A stretch of 5,321 nucleotides of DNA, from contig DKXQ01000067.1 of the NCBI GenBank assembly GCA_002493085.1, forward strand, positions 1 through 5,321, in the 5' to 3' direction. Within the stretch, counting starts at the first letter, position 1, and each line of letters opens with the position of its first letter. A model generated the notes under the pieces. The model saw only the letters and a program-made list of their open reading frames with translations. It made no database searches and was not told the origin of the DNA. This DNA is from Lachnoclostridium sp. UBA7122. Its GTDB lineage: Bacteria > Bacillota > Clostridia > Lachnospirales > Lachnospiraceae. A program made the translations under genes and the position numbers. Positions 1 to 4,788 of this stretch are shown here, piece by piece.

Positions 1-404
1 GTACGCTCTATATATGCTATCCGTTCCTCAATGAGTTCTTGTTTTCTGGTTTGTACAGCAAAATAACTTTGTGCAAAGGCAATTTCTTCCTTTTTGGGAT
101 CACCATTTTGTGCCACCAGATAACAAGCATAACGCGTGAGCATATAATCCTTAACTTCGCGTTTTCCGCCTTTGCCAATCGTTATCATTTTCGTGACCTC
201 ACGAAAATGATCGAGAACCGCTATGCCACTTGCTTCACAGGATTCTATCGAGCGACCGATTGCCTTCTCAAAGTTCTCCCAGCGTTCATAACCGAGCAAT
301 GGCATCAATTCCCGTGCCAGCCAATATTCCACATCCGTATCATCAACAATATGTATTATTTCATCAAACTGCAATTTGATTTCCGTAATCTTTCTTTTTT
401 CCAT
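1..404 (-). CDS. dinD: DinD, DNA-damage-inducible protein D (N-terminal half, cut by window edge)
   Basis: The minus-strand frame is open from an ATG at 404-402 to the window edge (134 codons), so the C-terminal half of a family usually about 270-280 residues long is missing. Recognisable family blocks are EYWLARELMPLLGYERWENF (residues 26-45), a DHFREV block (65-70), an IGKGGKRE block (76-83) and RYACYLVAQNGDP followed by YFAVQTRKQEL (91-124). These match my memory of E. coli DinD closely. The start is supported by GGAG at 414-411, six bases upstream. E. coli DinD is an SOS-induced protein reported to inhibit RecA strand exchange and disassemble RecA filaments. Here it sits next to a tnpV gene rather than in a core locus, which suggests a mobile copy. 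I found no convincing LexA box upstream, so SOS control is not shown. The overlapping plus-strand frame is a shadow of this gene. Confidence 0.88.
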   Translation of the reverse strand, partial: MEKRKITEIKLQFDEIIHIVDDTDVEYWLARELMPLLGYERWENFEKAIGRSIESCEASGIAVLDHFREVTKMITIGKGGKREVKDYMLTRYACYLVAQNGDPKKEEIAFAQSYFAVQTRKQELIEERIAYIER

Positions 405-454
405 CAGCAACTCCTATTGCTTCAATAAAAAACTTTTTCTGTAAATCCTTATAA

Positions 455-556
455 TCTCTATTTATCCAAATCATCTTATTATTCTTTCTGCTTGTCCTAA
501 TATTATTGTACCCCATCAATTATAAATGCACAATCTATTCTCTGTATTTATCCAAA
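455..556. repeat. Pair of direct repeats around the dinD promoter
   Basis: TCTCTATTTATCCAAA at 455-470 recurs as TCTCTGTATTTATCCAAA at 539-556, with a two-base insertion in the second copy. On the minus strand these read TTTGGATAAATA(CA)GAGA. One copy lies just upstream of the -35 and the other in the predicted leader, so they could be paired operator sites for a repressor. Chance similarity in AT-rich DNA is also possible. Confidence 0.35.
505..533 (-). promoter_or_regulatory. Probable sigma-A-type promoter for dinD
   Basis: On the minus strand there is a TTGTGC -35 (533-528), a 17-base spacer and a TACAAT -10 (510-505). Transcription would start near 498, giving an untranslated leader of about 95 bases before the dinD ATG. 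The -10 matches consensus at 5 of 6 positions and the spacing is ideal, but the -35 matches only its TTG. Copies of a TTTGGATAAATA repeat lie on both sides (see the repeat entry). This is a sequence match only. Confidence 0.45.
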
Positions 557-655
557 ATTTCGACAAAAGCTCAAAATACCCGCATTTAGATGTTCCGAAC
601 TTTTTGTCTCATATATGCTTTTTAGGTTTTACATTCCTAATTTCTACAAATCACT

Positions 656-1021
656 TTACTGATACACAACTTCTCGCAGTACCCTTTCCTCCGCCATAGC
701 CCTCAACGCATTGACCTTCTGCACCCAAGCCATCTGATCCACCGCTTTCAGTGCCTCATCCACTCCCTGTCTCTCCATCATCTGTCTGAGCAGACACTCC
801 ACTTCTTCCTCTGCCTGTCTGTCAACCTCACGCAGATGCGCCGTAAGCTTTCCCATCAGGAGCATTGCCGTGTATGTCCCATGCTGGTACTCTTTCATAA
901 AACTTTCCCTCATCATCCCGTATCTCCCGATCATCTCCTCCGGACTGTTATCCATCTCGTCATCCAAGATAAGGTTAGGTATCAGGTAATCTCCCTCAAC
1001 TCTGTATGTGATATCTGCCAT
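656..1021 (-). CDS. tnpV: TnpV-family transposon accessory protein
   Basis: This 121-residue protein starts MADITYRVEGDYLIPNL, the conserved N-terminus I associate with the TnpV family of Tn4451-type mobilizable transposons and clostridial ICEs. The rest is mostly charged helix: an EYQHGTYTAMLLMGKL segment (residues 44-59) and a long acidic/basic helix (64-115) that may form a coiled coil. Its exact job is not established; in Tn4451 it accompanies the serine recombinase TnpX, and an excisionase-like or regulatory role has been suggested. I chose the ATG at 1021 because AGGAG lies 8 bases upstream; an in-frame ATG at 1045 would place that ribosome site inside the gene. Length fits the family. 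No tnpX or relaxase is in the window, so it may be a stranded remnant or part of an element continuing to the left. Its GC content is clearly higher than that of the genes upstream. Confidence 0.82.
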   Translation of the reverse strand: MADITYRVEGDYLIPNLILDDEMDNSPEEMIGRYGMMRESFMKEYQHGTYTAMLLMGKLTAHLREVDRQAEEEVECLLRQMMERQGVDEALKAVDQMAWVQKVNALRAMAEERVLREVVYQ

Positions 1022-1194
1022 CAATCTTTCTCCTTTTTCTCCCATCCACTTTATAAATTGTCAGTTTGTAGAACAGATTCCCCATTCCTTTTCCCCGAAG
1101 GCATCACAAACCACTTACGTTCAAAAGCTTACCAGCGGAAAAAGAAAAATTTCCACCTACAGCTTCCAGCTACATTAAAAGTGAAATAAGAAAA

Positions 1195-1250
1195 GCAACG
1201 TTGCCCCTGTCTGTTTTCGGTTACCATCCTCATGGCTGCTTTTGCAGCCA
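1195..1250. repeat. Palindrome and adjacent hairpin upstream of tnpV
   Basis: GCAACGTTGC (1195-1204) is a perfect 10-base palindrome. About 30 bases away, TGGCTGC (1233-1239) and GCAGCCA (1244-1250) form a 7-bp stem with a TTTT loop. Neither is followed by a clear T-run on either strand, so they are not good intrinsic terminators. Closely spaced inverted repeats near mobility genes are the sort of structure found at transfer origins or recombinase sites, but I see no relaxase or nic motif to support that. Confidence 0.4.
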
Positions 1251-1299
1251 CGCGGACTATCTTTTTATCAAATAACAAAAAATTAGCAAAACAAAACCC

Positions 1300-1349
1300 G
1301 TAAACATTGATGTTTACAGTGATAAGGAAGTATGTAAACTAACTTATCA
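1300..1349. repeat. Cluster of GTAAAC inverted repeats
   Basis: GTAAACAT (1300-1307) and ATGTTTAC (1310-1317) form a near-perfect palindrome with a two-base spacer. A third copy, ATGTAAAC, follows at 1332-1339, enclosed by a second inverted pair, TGATAAG (1320-1326) and CTTATCA (1343-1349). Nested, regularly arranged copies of one hexamer suggest binding sites for a dimeric regulator or recombinase. The cluster sits between the end of the DGQHR-HEPN cassette and tnpV. Confidence 0.45.
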
Positions 1350-1376
1350 TTAACGCTGACGAACAGTATTTGCTAA

Positions 1377-1415
1377 CAAAGGCAAGACTATGAATTAAAA
1401 ATAGTCTTGCCTTTG
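1377..1415 (-). terminator. Perfect 15-bp hairpin ending the DGQHR-HEPN cassette
   Basis: CAAAGGCAAGACTAT (1377-1391) and ATAGTCTTGCCTTTG (1401-1415) pair perfectly across a 9-base loop, about 20 bases past the stop of the HEPN-like gene. The stem is strong, but neither strand has a proper T-run after it (TTAGCAAAT on the minus strand). It may act as a weak terminator or as a 3'-end-stabilising stem. It could also be a boundary repeat of the cassette. Confidence 0.55.
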
Positions 1416-1435
1416 CGTAATCTCAAAAAATACAA

Positions 1436-2470
1436 TTATGAGAATAAGAAAAAATACTTAAAAAATTCTTCATCCAAAAAAGACTTTGATGTTGGACTAC
1501 GTTTTTTCAAGTCATCTAATATATCGTAATTTAAGGCATTTATTAATTGGCATGATATAATAAATTTCATCAACACATCATCATATTTCAAATTAAGATT
1601 TTCATTAAGAAAATTATTAAAACATAATTTTTGAGAATCTACTACCTTTTCATAACTATCAGAAAGGTCTTTATACGGAAACCAACTACCCAACCCATGA
1701 CTATAATTAACCGTATTTCTAATACTGGATAACCAGTTTGCATCTCCATGCAAATTTAAAATTGCCTTTAATTGTTCAATGCGTTCTTGTGCATCCAAAG
1801 CGTCATTATGGGGAATTTTTCCAAAAAAACTTAAAGGAAATTCTTCATTTGGATTTTTTAAACGAACACAATCATTTCCATATGTATTTGTTTCTATATA
1901 CTCTCCAGTTAATATGTTTAAAAATTCTATAAATCTTTTCCACAACCCTTTATGGCTATCATCATAACGGGAGATTTTGTAAAAAACAATCTTATTATTT
2001 CTATTATCAAACTTTATGCAATATATGCCTTTTGTGATTTTATTTGACAAAGTAATACCAACAGCATTAGCTCGTTTATTAAATTCTGATATAATCGTAC
2101 TATCTAATTGCACAAGACCAAATCCTAGTATTTTCAATATGCTATGAGCCGAATAAAAAGCTGAATAATAATACTGCACGATATTCCATGCCATAAATTT
2201 TCGATTAACACTAGATTCTTTGACATTTGCTATTGATTCCAAAAAGGCACATGATAATCTGCTAATGTCATTTGCTAAAGCTGCTAATGGCTCTTTTAAA
2301 TCGTAAAAACATATATCCACATGATTTTCATCAGAATTAGTAACAATATAATTATTACTTTTTATCAACCACGTTCTCATACCATAAATGCCCATTTTAC
2401 TTATAGTATTAAGGCTTGGTATATACAAATGACGTGTGCAATCTGAAAAACTTATTTTCTTTTTTCCCAT
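1436..2470 (-). CDS. HEPN-like protein, putative ribonuclease effector, coupled to the DGQHR gene
   Basis: I do not recognise a named family for this 344-residue, AT-rich protein. Two features point to a HEPN fold. A helix rich in aromatic residues, YYYSAFYSAHSILKILGF (residues 100-117), resembles the first HEPN helices. An R-N-x5-H motif follows at R251, N252 and H258 (IRNTVNYSHG), fitting the Rx4-6H active-site pattern with a polar residue after Arg that is typical of HEPN ribonucleases. Between them lies an insert of about 130 residues of unknown role. I see no signal peptide or clear membrane segment, so it is probably cytosolic. Its ATG (2470-2468) overlaps the stop of the DGQHR gene as TAATG, with AAAGGA 11 bases upstream, so its expression should depend on translation of the first gene. 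A toxin or RNA-cleaving effector role is inference. A catalytically dead HEPN or an antitoxin-type protein is the main alternative. Confidence 0.6.
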   Translation of the reverse strand: MGKKKISFSDCTRHLYIPSLNTISKMGIYGMRTWLIKSNNYIVTNSDENHVDICFYDLKEPLAALANDISRLSCAFLESIANVKESSVNRKFMAWNIVQYYYSAFYSAHSILKILGFGLVQLDSTIISEFNKRANAVGITLSNKITKGIYCIKFDNRNNKIVFYKISRYDDSHKGLWKRFIEFLNILTGEYIETNTYGNDCVRLKNPNEEFPLSFFGKIPHNDALDAQERIEQLKAILNLHGDANWLSSIRNTVNYSHGLGSWFPYKDLSDSYEKVVDSQKLCFNNFLNENLNLKYDDVLMKFIISCQLINALNYDILDDLKKRSPTSKSFLDEEFFKYFFLFS

Positions 2471-3426
2471 TATAGAGTAAATCCTTTATTCATACATTCA
2501 GAAAAATGATTTACGACAGCTTTTGTTGACGTTAGCTTTTGTACTTTATTTGCGGAAACCTTTGAAAAAAGAGGTTCTAAAATAACATCAAAATTCTCAA
2601 TGGAATAATCTCCATTGGCAATTTGAGCAATTTGAGGGAAAAACTGTACTACACTTTTAAAAATAGTAGGTTTTACAATAGAATCTATACCCTTTTTTTC
2701 AAATCCACGTTTGATTACTTTGAAATAATTATTTAAATATTCATAAACTTCTTCTGAATCTTTATTACCGAATATTCCAAAAATAAGTTTTATCGCACCA
2801 TTAAAAGTAACCCTAGAAATCTTTCCCTTTATGCGTGCCGATTGCGACATTAGACCAACTAACGCACTATCTGGACGTTCACTAAAGAGGTCAAAGATTT
2901 CTCTACAAAAAGATTCAATTTCATTATCATATTCAGCAAGTGATTTTATGTCTAGTAAAAGTTCCGTTGGTACGGGTCTTTGCTTTGTGTTAATATCAAT
3001 AAATAGGCGTGTTTCTTCCTTTCTGCTTAACCCATTATAAATAATTACCGGAACACGTACAGATGTTTTGGCCAAAGAAAATCCATATACTCTATGCTGA
3101 CCATCTAAAATTAAAAATGCCTTTTTAATTTTATTAAATTCAAGAGTTTTATTTTTACTTATATATGATAATTCTGCTTCCGGCTGTGCTGACAAGACTA
3201 TTGCTGTTGGTATTGAACCATCTTCATTATCTAAATAATTAGCTATCTCTTTAGCACGTTCTTCATCTAAGGTTCTTTGAAATCCTTCAACAGGATCATC
3301 ATCCCTTGCGGATACAAAACAAGTTTCTGCTAATATTTCACTTGGCATAGTTAATGAATAAAACTTCAATTTCCCCTGTGTAATAAGATTACAACTATAA
3401 CTTTCCTTTTCCATATTCTGTTTCAT
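2470..3426 (-). CDS. DGQHR-domain protein (DndB/DpdB-like, ParB-like fold)
   Basis: The 318-residue product carries the signature LILDGQHRVYGF (residues 105-116, DGQHR at 108-112). It is preceded by GFQRTLDEERAKEIANYL (48-65), matching the family's FQR...R..(I/E)IA.YL block, and followed by LFIDINTKQRPV (141-152), the usual F..IN..Q..V block. This is the N-terminal ParB-like half; the C-terminal half (about 160-318) is helical and unassigned. Relatives include DndB, a DNA-binding regulator of phosphorothioation genes, and DpdB, which acts in 7-deazaguanine DNA modification. Neither modification pathway is seen here, so this is a stand-alone DGQHR protein whose role is inferred as DNA or nucleotide sensing. 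I prefer the ATG at 3426-3424, with GGAGG at 3439-3435 eight bases upstream. A TTG start at 3441 would overlap that site. The stop overlaps the next gene's ATG. Confidence 0.82.
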   Translation of the reverse strand: MKQNMEKESYSCNLITQGKLKFYSLTMPSEILAETCFVSARDDDPVEGFQRTLDEERAKEIANYLDNEDGSIPTAIVLSAQPEAELSYISKNKTLEFNKIKKAFLILDGQHRVYGFSLAKTSVRVPVIIYNGLSRKEETRLFIDINTKQRPVPTELLLDIKSLAEYDNEIESFCREIFDLFSERPDSALVGLMSQSARIKGKISRVTFNGAIKLIFGIFGNKDSEEVYEYLNNYFKVIKRGFEKKGIDSIVKPTIFKSVVQFFPQIAQIANGDYSIENFDVILEPLFSKVSANKVQKLTSTKAVVNHFSECMNKGFTL

Positions 3427-3546
3427 TATGCAATCCTCCAATTAATTTTGTAGGGTATTATATAAAATCCAACTATTCTACGGTTTTTGGGTACTATTTT
3501 GTATATTAAGCATCTATTTTTACGTTCCTTTGCACCTTTATCTATA

Positions 3547-3575
3547 TTTATACCACATTTTGACCTAATTAACAA
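3547..3575 (-). promoter_or_regulatory. Probable promoter of the DGQHR-HEPN operon
   Basis: On the minus strand there is a TTGTTA -35 (3575-3570), an exact 17-base spacer and a TATAAA -10 (3552-3547). The start would fall near 3540, giving a leader of about 115 bases before the ATG at 3426. A second TATAAT lies closer to the gene (about 3461-3466) but has no acceptable -35. The cassette therefore appears able to drive itself, independent of read-through from the sigma/HTH genes. Confidence 0.5.
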
Positions 3576-3603
3576 TTATCCGAATGAAAACATTTTGAAA
3601 AGA

Positions 3604-3718
3604 TGTTACGCAATAGAACGCCATTTTTGAGAGCAGACATATAAAACCCTAGCCCACATCATTTCAATGCTCACAAAGCCGCATAAATCAAGAGCAAAAC
3701 AACCTCTACTGCGTAACA
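3604..3718. repeat. 115-base segment bounded by 13-base inverted repeats
   Basis: TGTTACGCAATAG (3604-3616) and CTACTGCGTAACA (3706-3718) are inverted copies matching at 12 of 13 positions. The size and terminal inverted repeats resemble a miniature inverted-repeat element, but no target-site duplication is evident in the flanks. Paired operators for a regulator are the alternative. Confidence 0.35.
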
Positions 3719-3734
3719 ATCCCCATAATAAATT

Positions 3735-3766
3735 GAGGGCGAAAGCTGTTTACTGATTTCGTCCTC
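3735..3766 (-). repeat. Second hairpin downstream of the sigma/HTH pair
   Basis: GAGGGCGAAA (3735-3744) pairs with TTTCGTCCTC (3757-3766) across a 12-base loop, as a 10-bp RNA stem with one G-U pair. On the minus strand it is followed by AATTTATTAT, a weak T-rich tail. It may serve as a back-up terminator behind the longer hairpin at 3781-3850. Confidence 0.4.
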
Positions 3767-3780
3767 TTGACTACCCACAA

Positions 3781-3850
3781 GCAAAGGCGGGAAAAGCTGT
3801 CAAGGGCGCGTAGCGCGAAGTTTACCCTTGACAGCTTTTCCCGTCTTTGC
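3781..3850 (-). terminator. Very long inverted repeat just after the HTH gene
   Basis: Two 26-base arms (3781-3806 and 3825-3850) pair completely apart from one position, which is a G-U wobble in RNA. The core is GGGAAAAGCTGTCAAGGG. The 18-base loop contains CGCG-TAG-CGCG, which can itself pair. The right arm begins 6 bases after the stop of the HTH_16 gene. There is no T-run, and the stem is far longer than a normal terminator. From memory, similar long hairpins occur at this spot in clostridial Tn1549/Tn916-like elements, but I cannot verify that here. Candidate roles are transcription termination or attenuation before xis/int, RNA stabilisation, or a DNA site for transfer or recombination. 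Confidence 0.6.
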
Positions 3851-3856
3851 TACTTC

Positions 3857-4060
3857 CTATCGGTCGAAGCGGAATTTCAGTATGGCTTCAACCAGTTTCG
3901 CCTTTAACCTATCCTGTGTATCGTCATTGATATGCCCCTTATACATAGACAGATATTTGATGTGTGCGGTATAATATCGCAATACTGCGTCTACCGCTTC
4001 CGGCTCTCCGGCAACGGCTTTTTCGATTACCTCAAAAGGTATCAATTTTTTATTCCTCAT
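3857..4060 (-). CDS. HTH_16 conjugative-transposon regulator (Tn916 Orf8-like)
   Basis: This 67-residue protein has the typical opening LIPFEVIEKAVAGEPEAVDAV (residues 6-26) and the closing EAILKFRFDR (58-67) of the helix-turn-helix family found beside small sigma factors in Tn916, Tn5397 and Tn1549-like elements. Its length is normal for the family, so it is complete. Its ATG (4060-4058) lies inside the end of the sigma gene, overlapping by 11 bases, with GGGAGAG about 8 bases upstream, so the two are made together. In Tn916, Orf7 and Orf8 act together to promote expression of transfer and excision functions, and the equivalent is inferred here. Normally xis and int follow; here they do not. 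Confidence 0.85.
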   Translation of the reverse strand: MRNKKLIPFEVIEKAVAGEPEAVDAVLRYYTAHIKYLSMYKGHINDDTQDRLKAKLVEAILKFRFDR

Positions 4061-4490
4061 GTTTCAATCTCTCCCATTCTTTCCGCAACTGTTTCAGCGC
4101 AACATTTCTTCTGTGGTTTATCGTACTTCTGCAACGCCCGTACAGCCTGCCGATTGCTTCATCACGATAACCGATGAAGTAATATAGCAACAAAACTTCT
4201 TGCCTTAACTCCGGCAATTTTGATAATGCCGTTGCTAACCGTTCATCATCAACGATAACTTTCTTTCCCAACACAAGAAATGCGGTCGGCTTGTCCTGCT
4301 TTTCAAAGTAACTGTCCATAACAGAAGGTTCAAAATATCGTTCTGACATCAGATAGTCAAGGGATATTTCCCGTTCCATTTTCCGCTTCAAATCCCGCCA
4401 TGCGTTTATAGCTTCATGGCGCAGGACAACCTTGCAGAACGCATGAAACGCATATTCGATATGTTCCATGAATTGTTCAGAATATCTCAT
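4050..4490 (-). CDS. Small sigma-70-family factor of a conjugative element (Tn916 Orf7-like)
   Basis: The protein is 146 residues, the usual size for this ICE-borne group. Residues 8-45 are a helical region-2-like part. Residues 86-138 are sigma region 4 with a helix-turn-helix: LPELRQEVLLLYYFIGYRDE is followed by AIGRLYGRCRSTINHRRNVA. The block LPELRQEVLLLYYF is the hallmark of these factors. The ATG at 4490-4488 has a very strong GGGGGTGA ribosome site about 7 bases upstream. It overlaps the HTH_16 gene and presumably directs RNA polymerase to element genes. The ribosome site is partly buried in a 6-bp GC stem (see the separate entry), which hints at translational control. Confidence 0.88.
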   Translation of the reverse strand: MRYSEQFMEHIEYAFHAFCKVVLRHEAINAWRDLKRKMEREISLDYLMSERYFEPSVMDSYFEKQDKPTAFLVLGKKVIVDDERLATALSKLPELRQEVLLLYYFIGYRDEAIGRLYGRCRSTINHRRNVALKQLRKEWERLKHEE

Positions 4491-4499
4491 TTTCTCTCA

Positions 4500-4522
4500 C
4501 CCCCTTTCTTCCCAGTAGGGGG
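4500..4522 (-). promoter_or_regulatory. Hairpin covering the sigma gene's ribosome binding site
   Basis: On the minus strand CCCCCT (4522-4517) can pair with AGGGGG (4505-4500) across an 11-base loop. The second arm is the Shine-Dalgarno sequence of the sigma gene. A six-pair, mostly G-C stem could lower translation until it is opened, for example by a protein or by a leading ribosome. This is inferred from base pairing only. Confidence 0.4.
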
Positions 4523-4752
4523 CTATTACAACAAACGCCCATACAGCATAAAGCGGCATAGGCATTTGGGTAATACGAGTTATCAAAACATACTAAATGA
4601 TATGTGTGTTCATACTCATAGGCAGAATATCCCGTTTCACAAGACAGGATTTTTTTGACAATTCACCATAACAAAAACTACCCATGAAATAAAAAACAGA
4701 CATAGCAGTACCTCACAATACCGCCATATCTATGAAAGTCATTCTGCCACAT

Positions 4753-4788
4753 AAAAACGGCGGCTTTGATTGTTATTTCAAAACCGCC
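4753..4788 (-). terminator. Intrinsic terminator of the MATE gene
   Basis: On the minus strand GGCGGTTTTGA (4788-4778) pairs with TCAAAGCCGCC (4769-4759) across an 8-base loop. This makes an 11-bp stem with one G-U pair, followed by G and TTTTT (4757-4753). Stem, loop and T-run all fit a classical Rho-independent terminator, about 90 bases past the MATE stop codon. Confidence 0.75.

Larger units (their letters stand above)
1022..1435. other. Gene-free gap with several small palindromes
   Basis: No gene of its own is supportable in this 414-base stretch between tnpV and the HEPN-like gene. It holds a perfect GCAACGTTGC palindrome (1195-1204), a TGGCTGC/GCAGCCA hairpin with a TTTT loop (1233-1250), a cluster of GTAAAC motifs (1300-1349) and the 15-bp hairpin that ends the upstream cassette. 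A minus-strand frame of roughly 65 codons crosses the middle, reading VAAKAAMRMVTENRQGQ in its central part. It lacks an early start codon and a ribosome site, so I did not call it. It could be the worn remnant of a mobilization gene. Confidence 0.6.
3427..3856. other. Gap between the HTH gene and the DGQHR cassette
   Basis: No convincing gene lies in these 430 bases. From the right it holds a very long hairpin, a second hairpin, a segment of about 115 bases bounded by 13-base inverted repeats, and the cassette promoter. A minus-strand frame of about 46 codons, ending in SQKWRSIA and a stop near 3610, runs through the bounded segment but has no start with a ribosome site except an internal MM. 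In Tn916-type elements this is where xis would begin; I find no excisionase-like sequence. Confidence 0.6.

Noticed and set aside
39..428. Plus-strand open frame of 129 codons at the left end
   Set aside because: It lies opposite dinD, whose protein is recognisable. Its own translation shows no family pattern and no ribosome site.
585..605. LexA-type operator for dinD (GTTCCGAAC)
   Set aside because: The half-sites are in the wrong order (GTTC then GAAC), the site lies upstream of the predicted -35, and it does not match GAAC-N4-GTTC.
1022..1045. Upstream ATG at 1045 for tnpV
   Set aside because: The family N-terminus MADITY begins at 1021, and an AGGAG lies 8 bases before it.
836..1189. 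Plus-strand open frame of 117 codons opposite tnpV
   Set aside because: Its translation is low-complexity and rich in Phe, His and Lys, and it overlaps a confidently recognised gene on the other strand.
1140..1320. Minus-strand frame containing VAAKAAMRMVTENRQGQ
   Set aside because: It looks protein-like over a short stretch but has no start with a ribosome site and ends in an aromatic-rich tail. At most it is a remnant of a mobility gene.
1195..1415. CRISPR array or tandem repeat array
   Set aside because: The palindromes here differ in sequence, and there are no regularly spaced repeats with unique spacers.
1436..3426. Dnd phosphorothioation or Dpd deazaguanine system
   Set aside because: Only a DGQHR protein is present. 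No DndC/D/E, DpdA, DndFGH or Ssp partner is in the window, and the neighbour is HEPN-like.
3427..3441. TTG start at 3441 for the DGQHR gene
   Set aside because: It would place the GGAGG ribosome site inside the gene. The ATG at 3426 has that site at ideal spacing.
3610..3750. Minus-strand frame of about 46 codons ending SQKWRSIA
   Set aside because: There is no credible start, and it crosses hairpin arms and a terminal repeat.
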